This document shows positions 1 to 5,878 of a stretch of 9,486 nt of DNA, one piece after another. The position numbers and the translations under genes are program-made. Source of the DNA: Betaproteobacteria bacterium (lineage in GTDB: Bacteria > Pseudomonadota > Gammaproteobacteria > Burkholderiales > SG8-39); contig JAEKLK010000284.1 of NCBI GenBank assembly GCA_019509895.1, forward strand, positions 1-9,486, in the 5' to 3' direction. Numbering within the stretch: position 1 is the first letter of the stretch; each line of letters starts with the position of its first letter. The notes beneath the pieces were generated by a model that searched no databases, was not told where the DNA came from, and saw only the letters and a list, made by a program, of their open reading frames with translations.

Positions 1-137
1 AGCTGCTGCGCGCATTCGTGCGCTACAAGCATGTCGACTACTACGATCCCGAGCTCTTTAACCGCGCCTACGACTGGATGAAGGCGCGCGGCATGACCGA
101 GGGCCAGAGCCAGCACGGGGCGCTCGTCGTCGGCTAA
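1..137 (+). CDS. 3' end of a probable ABC transporter solute-binding protein
   Basis: Only the last 44 codons are in the window; the reading frame starts at base 3 and stops with TAA at 135-137. The fragment contains YYDPELFNRAYDWMKARGM. This resembles the last helices of NMT1/THI5-like (nitrate, sulfonate or thiamine-precursor type) periplasmic binding proteins, in which a tyrosine- and aspartate-rich stretch precedes a final amphipathic helix. Codon use is strongly G/C at third positions, so it is a real coding end. It lies on the same strand as the Bug-type receptor, 42 bases upstream of it, so the two could be co-transcribed. The family call rests on general resemblance of a short tail and is tentative. 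Confidence 0.45.
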   Translation, partial: LLRAFVRYKHVDYYDPELFNRAYDWMKARGMTEGQSQHGALVVG

Positions 138-156
138 CAGTCTGAAAGGGCGTGGC

Positions 157-183
157 ATGTTGGGTCCCCGAGTGACACGATGA
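157..183 (+). promoter_or_regulatory. Eight-codon leader ORF coupled to the downstream receptor gene
   Basis: An ATG at 157 follows AAAGGG (145-150) at a good six-base spacing. It opens an eight-codon ORF (MLGPRVTR) whose TGA at 181-183 overlaps the ATG at 180-182 of the next gene as ATGA. The receptor's own start has no Shine-Dalgarno-like sequence at normal distance. A plausible reading is that ribosomes load at the leader and reinitiate at the receptor start. Chance cannot be excluded for so short an ORF. Confidence 0.3.
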
Positions 184-1145
184 GGCGCGCGTTGCTGCGC
201 GGGCTCTTCGCCGGCGCGCTGGCGCTCCTCGCGCCGTTTGCGGCGGCGGAGGGCTATCCGTCCGGGCCGGTGACGCTCATCATTCCGCTCGCCGCCGGCG
301 ACGCGACGGACACCGCCGCACGTGTCATGGCGGAAGCGCTGGCGCGGGAGCTGAAGGTCCCGGTGGTGCCGATGAACCGGCCGGGCGCCGGCGGCGCGCT
401 CGGCACCGACCTCGTGGTCAAGGCGCAAAAGGACGGCACCACCATCGGCATTCCCAACAATGCGGCGCTCGTCTACCGCGCGATCCTCGAGCCGCACATC
501 GCGTCCTACGACCCGCTCACCGATCTCACGCCGCTCGCGCTCGCCATGCGCTCGCCGAGCATCCTGACAGTGGGAGCGGAGCAGCCGTTCAAGACCTTCC
601 GCGAGATGGTCGAGTACGCGAAGAAGAACCCCGGCGCCGTGCGCATCGGCACGGCAGGTGTCGGCTCGGTCGGCGACTTCTGCGTGCGCCTCATCAATTC
701 GCTGACCGGCGCCAGCATCACGATGGTTCCCTATACCGGTGCGGTGCCGGCCGTGACCGCCATGCGCGGCGGGCACATCGAGGGCGTGATCCTGGCGCTC
801 GGCACGATGACCGGTCACCTCGCGAGCGGCGCAGTGCGCGGACTAGCGATCTCTTCCAAATGGCCCGAGTACCCGGACATTCCAACGCTCACCGAGCTCG
901 GCTATGCGCAGCCGCTCTTCGGGGTCTGGACCGGTTTCTTCGCGCCGGCGGGAGTGCCGGGCGAGGTGATGGCGGTGCTAGGGCCGGCGCTCGAGCGCAC
1001 GCTGCGCGCGCCCGAGCTCGCCGCGCGCCTGAAGCCGCTGGGGATCGTGGCCGACTATGCGCCGCCGGACAAGATGCTCGCCGAGATGCGCGAGGAGCAG
1101 CGCCGCGTGCGCGAGATCGCGCGCGGTGCCGGGCTGCTGAAGTAG
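180..1145 (+). CDS. Bug/TctC-family tripartite tricarboxylate transporter solute receptor
   Basis: A 321-residue periplasmic binding protein of the TctC/Bug family, which captures carboxylates or similar small solutes, classically for a TctAB membrane permease. Residues 1-23 are a signal peptide: MRR, a hydrophobic core, then AAA before EGYP. The mature protein opens with the family's YPxxPVxLIIP strand, then GDATD (40-44) and NRPGAGGALGTD (66-77), the ligand-cleft loop. Length is normal. The usual P-x-GG-x-(S/T)D loop is LAAGDATD here, a mild variation. No TctA or TctB gene is visible, as is common for this family in Burkholderiales. The ATG has no clear ribosome-binding site of its own but overlaps the stop of a small leader ORF. 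The substrate cannot be predicted from sequence alone. It is clearly divergent from the second Bug-type protein at 2439. Confidence 0.93.
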   Translation: MRRALLRGLFAGALALLAPFAAAEGYPSGPVTLIIPLAAGDATDTAARVMAEALARELKVPVVPMNRPGAGGALGTDLVVKAQKDGTTIGIPNNAALVYRAILEPHIASYDPLTDLTPLALAMRSPSILTVGAEQPFKTFREMVEYAKKNPGAVRIGTAGVGSVGDFCVRLINSLTGASITMVPYTGAVPAVTAMRGGHIEGVILALGTMTGHLASGAVRGLAISSKWPEYPDIPTLTELGYAQPLFGVWTGFFAPAGVPGEVMAVLGPALERTLRAPELAARLKPLGIVADYAPPDKMLAEMREEQRRVREIARGAGLLK

Positions 1146-1155
1146 GCCTGAAGCA

Positions 1156-1264
1156 GTCATCCCCGTGGAAGCGGGACGCCACCTACAAAGATAGAAGACC
1201 TCCGCAGAACGTTTCTCTGGGGTGATATACGGCAGAACGGGGTCCCCGCCTTCGCGGGGACGAC
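1156..1264. repeat. Inverted pair of REP-like hairpins
   Basis: Two related palindromic units face each other. The right unit (1242-1261) is a perfect hairpin, GTCCCCGC - CTTC - GCGGGGAC. The left unit (1156-1177), GTCATCCCCG...GCGGGAC, aligns with the reverse complement of the right unit at 18 of 22 positions with one gap. The 64 bases between them (1178-1241) are less GC-rich and show no coding potential. This is the usual layout of a REP doublet (BIME-like). It sits between the plus-strand receptor gene ending at 1145 and the convergent lipoprotein gene, where it could also act as a transcription end or RNA-stabilising structure. No transposase is present in the window. Confidence 0.65.
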
Positions 1265-1289
1265 CGTTCAGCGCTTTTCCGAACCTTCC

Positions 1290-1388
1290 TTACCGGCGGC
1301 GGACCGCCATCACGGCGTCGCCGGAGGGCGTGCTGCTTGGCGTGGATTTGATGCCGTTACGCACATCGGTGACATCGATGCCGTTCAT
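1290..1388 (-). other. Possible frameshifted C-terminal continuation of the lipoprotein gene
   Basis: In the frame shifted by one relative to the lipoprotein's last codons, an open stretch runs from an ATG at 1388 to TAA at 1290-1292 (32 codons, beginning MNGIDVTDVRNGIK). Its third positions are nearly all G or C. The last codons of the lipoprotein frame (cat cga tgt cac cga tgt) read H-R-C-H-R-C with poor codon bias. This suggests either that the original C-terminus continued in this frame and an insertion shifted it, or that a short overlapping ORF exists. No homologue is recognised. Confidence 0.3.
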
Positions 1389-1947
1389 TGAACTTGCTGC
1401 CGAGTATCTGCAGCGGCGCGAGCATGTCCTGGTTGTTCGCGATTTCCAGGATGCCGGGTTGGCCGCTGGTCAGCTTGTAGATCACCACGCCGTCTTTCAT
1501 GAGCAACAGGCCGCAGAAACGCCAGCCAGCGTTCTGCGTCTCGCGCTGCACCTTCAGCATATGGAGCGCGGCGTTGCCGGTGCTCTTTTTCTGCATCGCC
1601 TGCTGGTCGATCTGCCAGGCGGTGCAGGCTTCTTTCGCCTCGAGACACTGGCGCACGCCGTCATCGAGGTCGTCGAGCGTGATACTGCTGTTCACCATGA
1701 AGAGCTGCACGATCTCGTAGCGCGGCACGACGCGCATGTTGGCGTTTGCGCGCGGATCGAGATGCTGCACGCGCAACTCATCGACGGTCGTCTTGCCGGG
1801 GACGACGCGCGCGAAAGCGGCCTCGGCCTCCTGGTAGCTGTGCCACGCGGTCTTCGCGTCGCCGCTCGTTTCCGTGCTCTTCGGCAGGAGCGAGGAGCAG
1901 CCGGCGAGTGCGCCGAGCGACACGGACAGGACGAGAAGCCGGTTCAC
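1357..1947 (-). CDS. Uncharacterised outer-envelope lipoprotein
   Basis: The preferred start is a GTG at 1947, giving a 196-residue protein with a short lipoprotein signal peptide ending LAGC (Cys17). AAGG lies about 11 bases upstream. A longer ATG start at 2019 (220 residues) would bury the signal peptide behind 24 extra residues, so it is less likely. After the lipid-anchored cysteine, VVPGKTTVDELRVQHLDP (49-66) recalls the BamE/SmpA-type G-x-T-x-x-E-L motif. It is followed by a conserved-looking globular domain with SSITLDDLDDGVRQC and MKDGVVIYKLTSGQP. It belongs to a family of hypothetical proteobacterial lipoproteins; the function is unknown. The last eight or so residues (RHRCHRCA) look abnormal and may be out of frame. 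The gene is transcribed divergently from the membrane micro-protein gene. Confidence 0.75.
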   Translation of the reverse strand: MNRLLVLSVSLGALAGCSSLLPKSTETSGDAKTAWHSYQEAEAAFARVVPGKTTVDELRVQHLDPRANANMRVVPRYEIVQLFMVNSSITLDDLDDGVRQCLEAKEACTAWQIDQQAMQKKSTGNAALHMLKVQRETQNAGWRFCGLLLMKDGVVIYKLTSGQPGILEIANNQDMLAPLQILGSKFNERHRCHRCA

Positions 1948-2044
1948 GATGGGCGATACCTTACCGGGCGCGGCCTTTGTAATCGATGCTCCACTCAGCG
2001 AGGGGAATCGTAGCGACATCGCGACGCCTATGACCCGCTAGACG

Positions 2045-2170
2045 CCATGTCACATGGGCACCGGGCCCGTGGTCATTCCATACCGCCGTCGCCGTGCCGC
2101 CGCGCATTTCACGACGTTTGGCGTGAGCGTTCCCGCGGGACCACTAGTCCGTTCGGATGTAAGCCATCCG
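2045..2170. promoter_or_regulatory. Cluster of small dyads in a divergent intergenic region
   Basis: The 277 bases between the lipoprotein start and the micro-protein start hold no convincing gene. They contain several short perfect dyads: CCATGT-C-ACATGG (2045-2057), TCCCGCGGGA (2131-2140) and CGGATG-TAAGC-CATCCG (2154-2170). The last would form a small hairpin in the leader RNA of the micro-protein gene. I see no strong -35/-10 pair. These are candidate operator or leader structures only. Confidence 0.25.
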
Positions 2171-2224
2171 TGGCGGGCCTGTATGTGCCTCCGGCGCATG
2201 CTGTCCGCAGAAAGGGAGATGTCA

Positions 2225-2323
2225 ATGAAAAAGCTCGCTGCCCTGTTCGAAGTCTTCGTCACTGTCTCGGTACTCGCGTACTTCGCCTACGCGACCTTCG
2301 TGACCGTTTATCCGGTGGCGTGA
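2225..2323 (+). CDS. 32-residue single-pass membrane micro-protein
   Basis: A short ORF with unusually good signals. GGGAG (2214-2218) sits six bases before the ATG, and codons are strongly G/C at third positions. The product is MKKLAALFEVFVTVSVLAYF followed by AYATFVTVYPVA. It has a positively charged N-terminus (KK), then one continuous hydrophobic helix with one acidic residue (Glu9) near its start, and no charged tail. This fits a small inner-membrane protein; a signal peptide alone is less likely because nothing follows the helix. An in-frame ATG two codons earlier (2219) lies inside the ribosome-binding site and is unlikely to be the start. The ORF ends three bases before a long inverted repeat that could terminate its transcript. 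No family is recognised. Confidence 0.65.
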   Translation: MKKLAALFEVFVTVSVLAYFAYATFVTVYPVA

Positions 2324-2325
2324 AG

Positions 2326-2396
2326 CGGGGACGGGTACGCAGACTGCGTCGGCGCCGGGGGAGGGAACTGCCGCGGCAATTGCGTACCCGTCCCCG
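2326..2396. repeat. Long inverted repeat, REP-like
   Basis: Arms at 2326-2340 and 2382-2396 are perfect 15-bp inverted copies (CGGGGACGGGTACGC). One more pair (2341/2381) makes 16, and an imperfect continuation (GACTGC against ATTGC) follows. The 39-base centre is G-rich and non-coding. It starts two bases after the micro-protein stop codon and lies upstream of the second receptor gene. It could act as a terminator-like structure, though no T-run follows. The arms differ from the pair at 1156-1264 but share GGGGAC. Confidence 0.7.
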
Positions 2397-2438
2397 ATTG
2401 CGTGCGCTAGCATCGGCGTCCCAGCCAGAGGAGGGTCG

Positions 2439-3398
2439 ATGTTCCGCACCGCGCTTGCCGTCGTAACGTTGACGATTGCCGCTGCCGCCGGCGCCCAGGG
2501 CTATCCGAACCGCCCGGTCAGGGTGGTGGTCCCGTGGCCGCCCGGACAAGCGACCGACATCGCTGCGCGCGTGGTGGCGGAAAAGCTGCAGCACGCGCTC
2601 GGCCAGCCGTTCGTCGTCGACAACAAACCGGGTGCCGGCGGCTCGATCGGCACCGACGCCGCGGCGAAGAGTGCACCCGATGGCTACACGCTGCTCGCCG
2701 CTTCCAGCGGGCCCGTTTCGATCATGCCGTCGCTCCAGAAGCTGGGCTACGACCCGCTCAAGGACCTCGCGCCGATCAGCCTCATCTGCCGCAACGCCTA
2801 CGTGCTGGTCGTCAACCCGTCGTTTCCCGCGGCGAATGCGCGCGAGTTCATCGCCGAGTTGCGCGCCAACCCGGACAAGTACACCTTCTCATCGTCCGGC
2901 ACCGGCGCGACCGCGCATCTCTTCGCCGAGCTCTTCAACTCCACCGCCGGCATCAAGGCGCGGCACGTGCCGTACAAGGGCACCGCTCCGGCGATCACCG
3001 ACATCATCAACGGCCAGATCACTTACACGATGGAAACGGTGGCCGCGACGCTGCCGCACGTGAAGTCCGGCCGACTCAGGGCGCTCGGCGTCTCGAGCAT
3101 CAAGCGAACGGTGGCGATGCCGGATGTGCCGCCGCTCGCAGAGGCGGCCGACCTCAAGGGCTTCGACGCCGCCGCCTGGATCGGCTATGCGGCGCCCGCC
3201 GGCACGCCGCGCGAGGTGCTGCAGCGCCTCTCGAGCGAGATGCATCGCATCCTGCGCGAGCCCGAGATGAGCGAGCGCCTCGCGCAGCTCGGCCTCGATC
3301 CGGCGCCGAGCTCCCCCGACGAGATGGCCGGCTTCCTCGCGCGCGAGCAGGAGCGCTACGCCCAGATCATCAAGGCGGCCAACATCCATATCGAATAA
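2439..3398 (+). CDS. Bug/TctC-family tripartite tricarboxylate transporter solute receptor (second paralogue)
   Basis: A 319-residue periplasmic solute receptor. The ATG at 2439 is preceded by a strong GAGGAGGG (2428-2435). Residues 1-19 form the signal peptide (AAAAGA before QGYP). The mature protein has the classic family start: YPNRPVRVVVPWPPGQATD (22-40), with the conserved aspartate at 40, then DNKPGAGGSIGTD (61-73), DGYTLL (81-86) and YDPLKDLAPISL. Mid-protein HVPYKGTAPAITDIINGQI is the family's substrate-loop signature. It is closer to the Bug consensus than the receptor at 180, and both are far enough apart in sequence to be old paralogues. No TctA/TctB partner is adjacent. It probably binds a carboxylate; the exact ligand is not predictable. 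Confidence 0.95.
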   Translation: MFRTALAVVTLTIAAAAGAQGYPNRPVRVVVPWPPGQATDIAARVVAEKLQHALGQPFVVDNKPGAGGSIGTDAAAKSAPDGYTLLAASSGPVSIMPSLQKLGYDPLKDLAPISLICRNAYVLVVNPSFPAANAREFIAELRANPDKYTFSSSGTGATAHLFAELFNSTAGIKARHVPYKGTAPAITDIINGQITYTMETVAATLPHVKSGRLRALGVSSIKRTVAMPDVPPLAEAADLKGFDAAAWIGYAAPAGTPREVLQRLSSEMHRILREPEMSERLAQLGLDPAPSSPDEMAGFLAREQERYAQIIKAANIHIE

Positions 3399-3428
3399 AT
3401 TCAGCCAATGAAATTCATCGCCCGCCTG

Positions 3429-3740
3429 TTACGAACCTGATCTGGCGGCACCGGCGACCGCTCCCAGCGTTACGCCGAACGGCAGGCAATAGAGCGTGAC
3501 GATGCCGCCTAGCGCCATGCCGATAGGCCCGAAAAACGAACCGGCCCACATGGGCGTGGCGCAGGCACCAGCGCCGGCGAGCGCGCCCTTGCCGGCTCCT
3601 TTCGCCACCTCGCCCGCGGTGGATCTCTCCGCGGCATCCGGTGGCGGCGTGAGTGAGGTTTGCGTTGGCGCGACGGGCCGACTTGCGCAAGCGTTGATGA
3701 GGAGTGGCAACGCTACGAGGAGCACCTTGGTCTTGGTCAT
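3429..3740 (-). CDS. Small glycine/alanine-rich lipoprotein
   Basis: A 103-residue protein whose ATG follows GGGAG at seven bases' distance. The N-terminus MTKTKVLLVALPLLINACAS is a lipoprotein signal with INAC, lipid cysteine at 18. A proline/threonine-rich linker (22-37) leads to a Gly/Ala-rich part (GEVAKGAGKGALAGAGACA, 43-61). A hydrophobic hairpin-like segment follows (70-98: GPIGMALGGIVTLYCLPFGVTLGAVAG). The small-residue spacing resembles glycine-zipper membrane segments. No enzymatic motif is seen and the function is unknown. It lies downstream of the ABC exporter on the same strand, 135 bases away, with a hairpin between them, so it may have its own promoter. It converges on the second receptor gene with 30 bases between stops. 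Confidence 0.75.
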   Translation of the reverse strand: MTKTKVLLVALPLLINACASRPVAPTQTSLTPPPDAAERSTAGEVAKGAGKGALAGAGACATPMWAGSFFGPIGMALGGIVTLYCLPFGVTLGAVAGAARSGS

Positions 3741-3821
3741 GAAAATCTCCCTGGTTGGTGGCCGTTACTTGCAACGGCGATGCCAGGGGCTAAGGCGCTG
3801 TATCTAAAAGGTTCATCCGCG

Positions 3822-3841
3822 CATCCCGTGGATACGGGATG
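3822..3841 (-). terminator. Hairpin between exporter and lipoprotein genes
   Basis: CATCCCGT - GGAT - ACGGGATG is a perfect 8-bp stem with a four-base loop, 35 bases beyond the exporter stop in the direction of transcription. On that strand a short CCTTTTAG follows only about 12 bases later, so it is a weak intrinsic-terminator candidate. It may attenuate read-through into the small lipoprotein gene. Confidence 0.35.
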
Positions 3842-3875
3842 GCATCGCGTGCGCCCTAGACGTACAAGAAATGCG

Positions 3876-5753
3876 TTAAGCGACGCGCTGAAATTCTGTA
3901 CTTCGTACAGAATTCTCCGGCAGCTCGTTTGCGATAAAGCCGCCCGACTGGTGGCGCCAGAGCTTCTCGTAGTGGCCGCCCAGGCGCAGCAGCTCTGCGT
4001 GCGTGCCTTGCTCGACGATGCGGCCGGCCTCGAGCACGATGAGGCGATCCATACGCGAGATGGTCGAGAGCCGGTGAGCGATGGCGATCACCGTCTTTCC
4101 TTGCATCAGCTCGAGCAGCTCCTCCTGGATCGCTACTTCCACCTCGCTGTCCAAGGACGACGTCGCTTCATCAAGCACAAGGATCGGCGCATCCTTGAGG
4201 ATTACGCGCGCGAGCGCGATCCTCTGGCGCTGTCCGCCCGAGAGCTTGACGCCACGCTCGCCCACATGGGCGTCATAACCGGTGTTCGCCCGCCAGTCGC
4301 GCAGCCCAACGATGAACTCGTGCGCCTGCGCTTTCTTCGCGGCCGCTTCCACCTCTGCCGCTGTCGCCTGCGGCCGCCCGTAGCGGATGTTGGCCGCGAT
4401 CGAGCGGTGCAGGAGCGACGTGTCCTGCGTCACCATGCCGATCGCCGCGCGCAGGCTCTCCTGCGTCACCCAGGCGAGCTCCTGCCCGTCGATCAGGATG
4501 CGGCCGCGCTCGACGTCGTGGAACCGTAGCAGCAGATTGACGAGGGTCGTCTTGCCGGCGCCGGAGCGGCCCACCAGGCCGACGCGTTCGCCGGCGCGAA
4601 TATGCAGGCTCAGGTCGTTCAAGACGGGCGGTGCGTCCTTGCGCCCATAGCCGAATGTGACGTGCTCGAAGCGCACGTCGCCGCGCGACACTTGCAGCGC
4701 GCGGGCGCCGGCGCGATCGGCGCCGGAGTGCGGCACGGCGATGCTCTGCATGCCTTCCTGCACCACGCCGATGTTCTCGAAGATGCCGGTGACTTCCCAG
4801 CTCACCCAGCCGGATACGTTCGACACCTGCCAGGCGAGTGGCAGGGCGGTGGCGACGACGCCGGCGCCGATCTGGCCGTGCGCCCAAAGCCAGATGCCGA
4901 TCGCCGCGGTGGTGACCAGCAGCGCCGCGTTCATCAGCGTGAGCGAGAAATGAAACTGCGTGATGAGTCGCATGTGCCGGCCCATCGCCCGCTGGTGCTC
5001 GTCGACCGATTCACGAACGTAGGCATCCTCGTCCGCGAGGCGCGCAAAAAGCTTCACCGTCAGCACGTTGGTATAGCTGTCGACGATGCGGGCCATGACC
5101 ATCGAGCGCACTTCCGAGCTCGCGCGCGCCAGGTCGCGCATGCGCGGCACGAAGTACCAGAGAAACAGGACGTACCCGAGCGCCCAGAGCGCGGTGGGGA
5201 GGCCAAGGCGCCAGTCGGCGAGCGACATCAGCGCGAACGCCGCGACGCCGTGCGCGCCGATGTAGAACACGGCGCGAATGCTTGCCATGGTGCTCTCGCG
5301 CAGCGCATGCGCCGTCGTCATCACCCGATTGGCGATGCGGCCTGCGAAATCGTTCTGGAAGAACGGCCAGCTCTGCCGGATGACGTGCCAGTGGCTCTGC
5401 CAGCGGATGAGCGACGTGGCGCCCGGGATGAGCGCGTTATGGCGGATCGCCACGTCGAGCAGCAGCACGAGCGGCCGCGCCAGCAGCACGAGCGCCACCA
5501 TTGCGGCGAGCACCGGCGTTTCATGCTCGAGTGCCGCCATGCGGTCGGTCGCTTCCATGAGCGACACCAGCCGGCCGATGAAGAGCGGAATCACCGTATC
5601 GAGCAGCGCCACCGCGAGGCTCGCGGCGAACATCGCCGCAAACCATCCCCTGGCCTGCCGCACGAAATGCCAATAGAAGGCGAGCAGGCCGGACGGCGGC
5701 GCGCCGGCGGGGGCGCTCGCCGTGCCGTGGATACGACCCTGGAATAGTTTCAA
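3876..5753 (-). CDS. ABC half-exporter, fused transmembrane and ATPase domains
   Basis: A full-length type IV ABC exporter subunit (COG1132/MdlB-like), expected to work as a homodimer moving lipids, drugs or peptides out across the inner membrane. I prefer a TTG start at 5753 (625 residues). It is preceded by GGAAGGG at six bases and matches the expected N-terminus; an upstream TTG at 5768 (630 residues) has no ribosome-binding site. In the 630-residue numbering, six membrane helices span about 43-330. The ATPase has A-loop Tyr374, Walker A GRSGAGKTT (400-408), Q-loop Gln448, signature LSGGQ (509-513), Walker B ILVLDE (529-534), D-loop SSLD and H-loop His565. All key residues are present, so it should be active. 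There is no peptidase C39 domain. The substrate is unknown. The last residues (ENSVRSTEF) are encoded by a palindromic repeat and look like an added tail. Confidence 0.93.
   Translation of the reverse strand: MKLFQGRIHGTASAPAGAPPSGLLAFYWHFVRQARGWFAAMFAASLAVALLDTVIPLFIGRLVSLMEATDRMAALEHETPVLAAMVALVLLARPLVLLLDVAIRHNALIPGATSLIRWQSHWHVIRQSWPFFQNDFAGRIANRVMTTAHALRESTMASIRAVFYIGAHGVAAFALMSLADWRLGLPTALWALGYVLFLWYFVPRMRDLARASSEVRSMVMARIVDSYTNVLTVKLFARLADEDAYVRESVDEHQRAMGRHMRLITQFHFSLTLMNAALLVTTAAIGIWLWAHGQIGAGVVATALPLAWQVSNVSGWVSWEVTGIFENIGVVQEGMQSIAVPHSGADRAGARALQVSRGDVRFEHVTFGYGRKDAPPVLNDLSLHIRAGERVGLVGRSGAGKTTLVNLLLRFHDVERGRILIDGQELAWVTQESLRAAIGMVTQDTSLLHRSIAANIRYGRPQATAAEVEAAAKKAQAHEFIVGLRDWRANTGYDAHVGERGVKLSGGQRQRIALARVILKDAPILVLDEATSSLDSEVEVAIQEELLELMQGKTVIAIAHRLSTISRMDRLIVLEAGRIVEQGTHAELLRLGGHYEKLWRHQSGGFIANELPENSVRSTEFQRVA
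3892..3914. repeat. AT-rich perfect palindrome inside the exporter's 3' end
   Basis: AATTCTGTAC (3892-3901) and GTACAGAATT (3905-3914) form a perfect 10-bp stem with a three-base loop. It lies within the final codons of the ABC exporter and encodes its ENSVRSTEF tail. The stretch is much more AT-rich than the surrounding gene. It may be a short mobile palindrome that arrived at the gene end, or an RNA 3'-end structure. No T-run follows, so it is not a standard terminator. Confidence 0.55.
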
Positions 5754-5800
5754 GGCTTTCCCTTCCAAGCGGCTCTGCGGCCGCGCTTTTCTTGCCCGCT

Positions 5801-5828
5801 ATTGTAATTGCTCAGCGTCACCCGCTAA
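5801..5828 (-). promoter_or_regulatory. Candidate promoter of the ABC exporter
   Basis: Read on the minus strand, TACAAT (5806-5801) is a 5/6 match to a sigma-70 -10 box. It lies about 48 bases upstream of the exporter's TTG start. A weak -35 (TTAGCG, 5828-5823) stands 16 bases before it. The site is in the 125-bp divergent gap shared with the MuiA-family gene, for which I see no comparable box. Confidence 0.3.
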
Positions 5829-5878
5829 CCCGAATTGCGGTCGCCTGCGTTTAAGCCTGGCAAAGGAGGGCACTAACA

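Noticed and set aside
162..170. GGGTCCCCG as a third copy of the 1242-1261 REP-like hairpin
   Set aside because: Only a half-unit matches and there is no opposing arm nearby; likely chance in GC-rich sequence.
1222..2013. 263-codon plus-strand ORF opposite the lipoprotein
   Set aside because: The minus strand has a clean lipoprotein signal and sensible domain sequence; the plus frame begins inside the REP-like hairpin pair and has no ribosome-binding site.
2534..3499. 321-codon ORF inside the second receptor gene
   Set aside because: It overlaps a textbook TctC/Bug protein in another frame and is composed of Arg/Gly/Ala-rich shadow sequence.
3892..3914. Palindrome as an intrinsic terminator of the exporter
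   Set aside because: It lies inside the coding region, before the stop codon, and no T-run follows on the transcribed strand.
4602..5747. 381-codon plus-strand ORF opposite the ABC exporter
   Set aside because: It mirrors a gene with complete ABC motifs; its own product is His/Arg/Glu-rich low-complexity sequence with no recognisable fold.
3876..5753. Bacteriocin or peptidase-containing exporter system
   Set aside because: There is no N-terminal C39 peptidase domain, no precursor peptide with a double-glycine leader and no modification enzymes nearby. The small lipoprotein downstream has a lipobox, not a leader.
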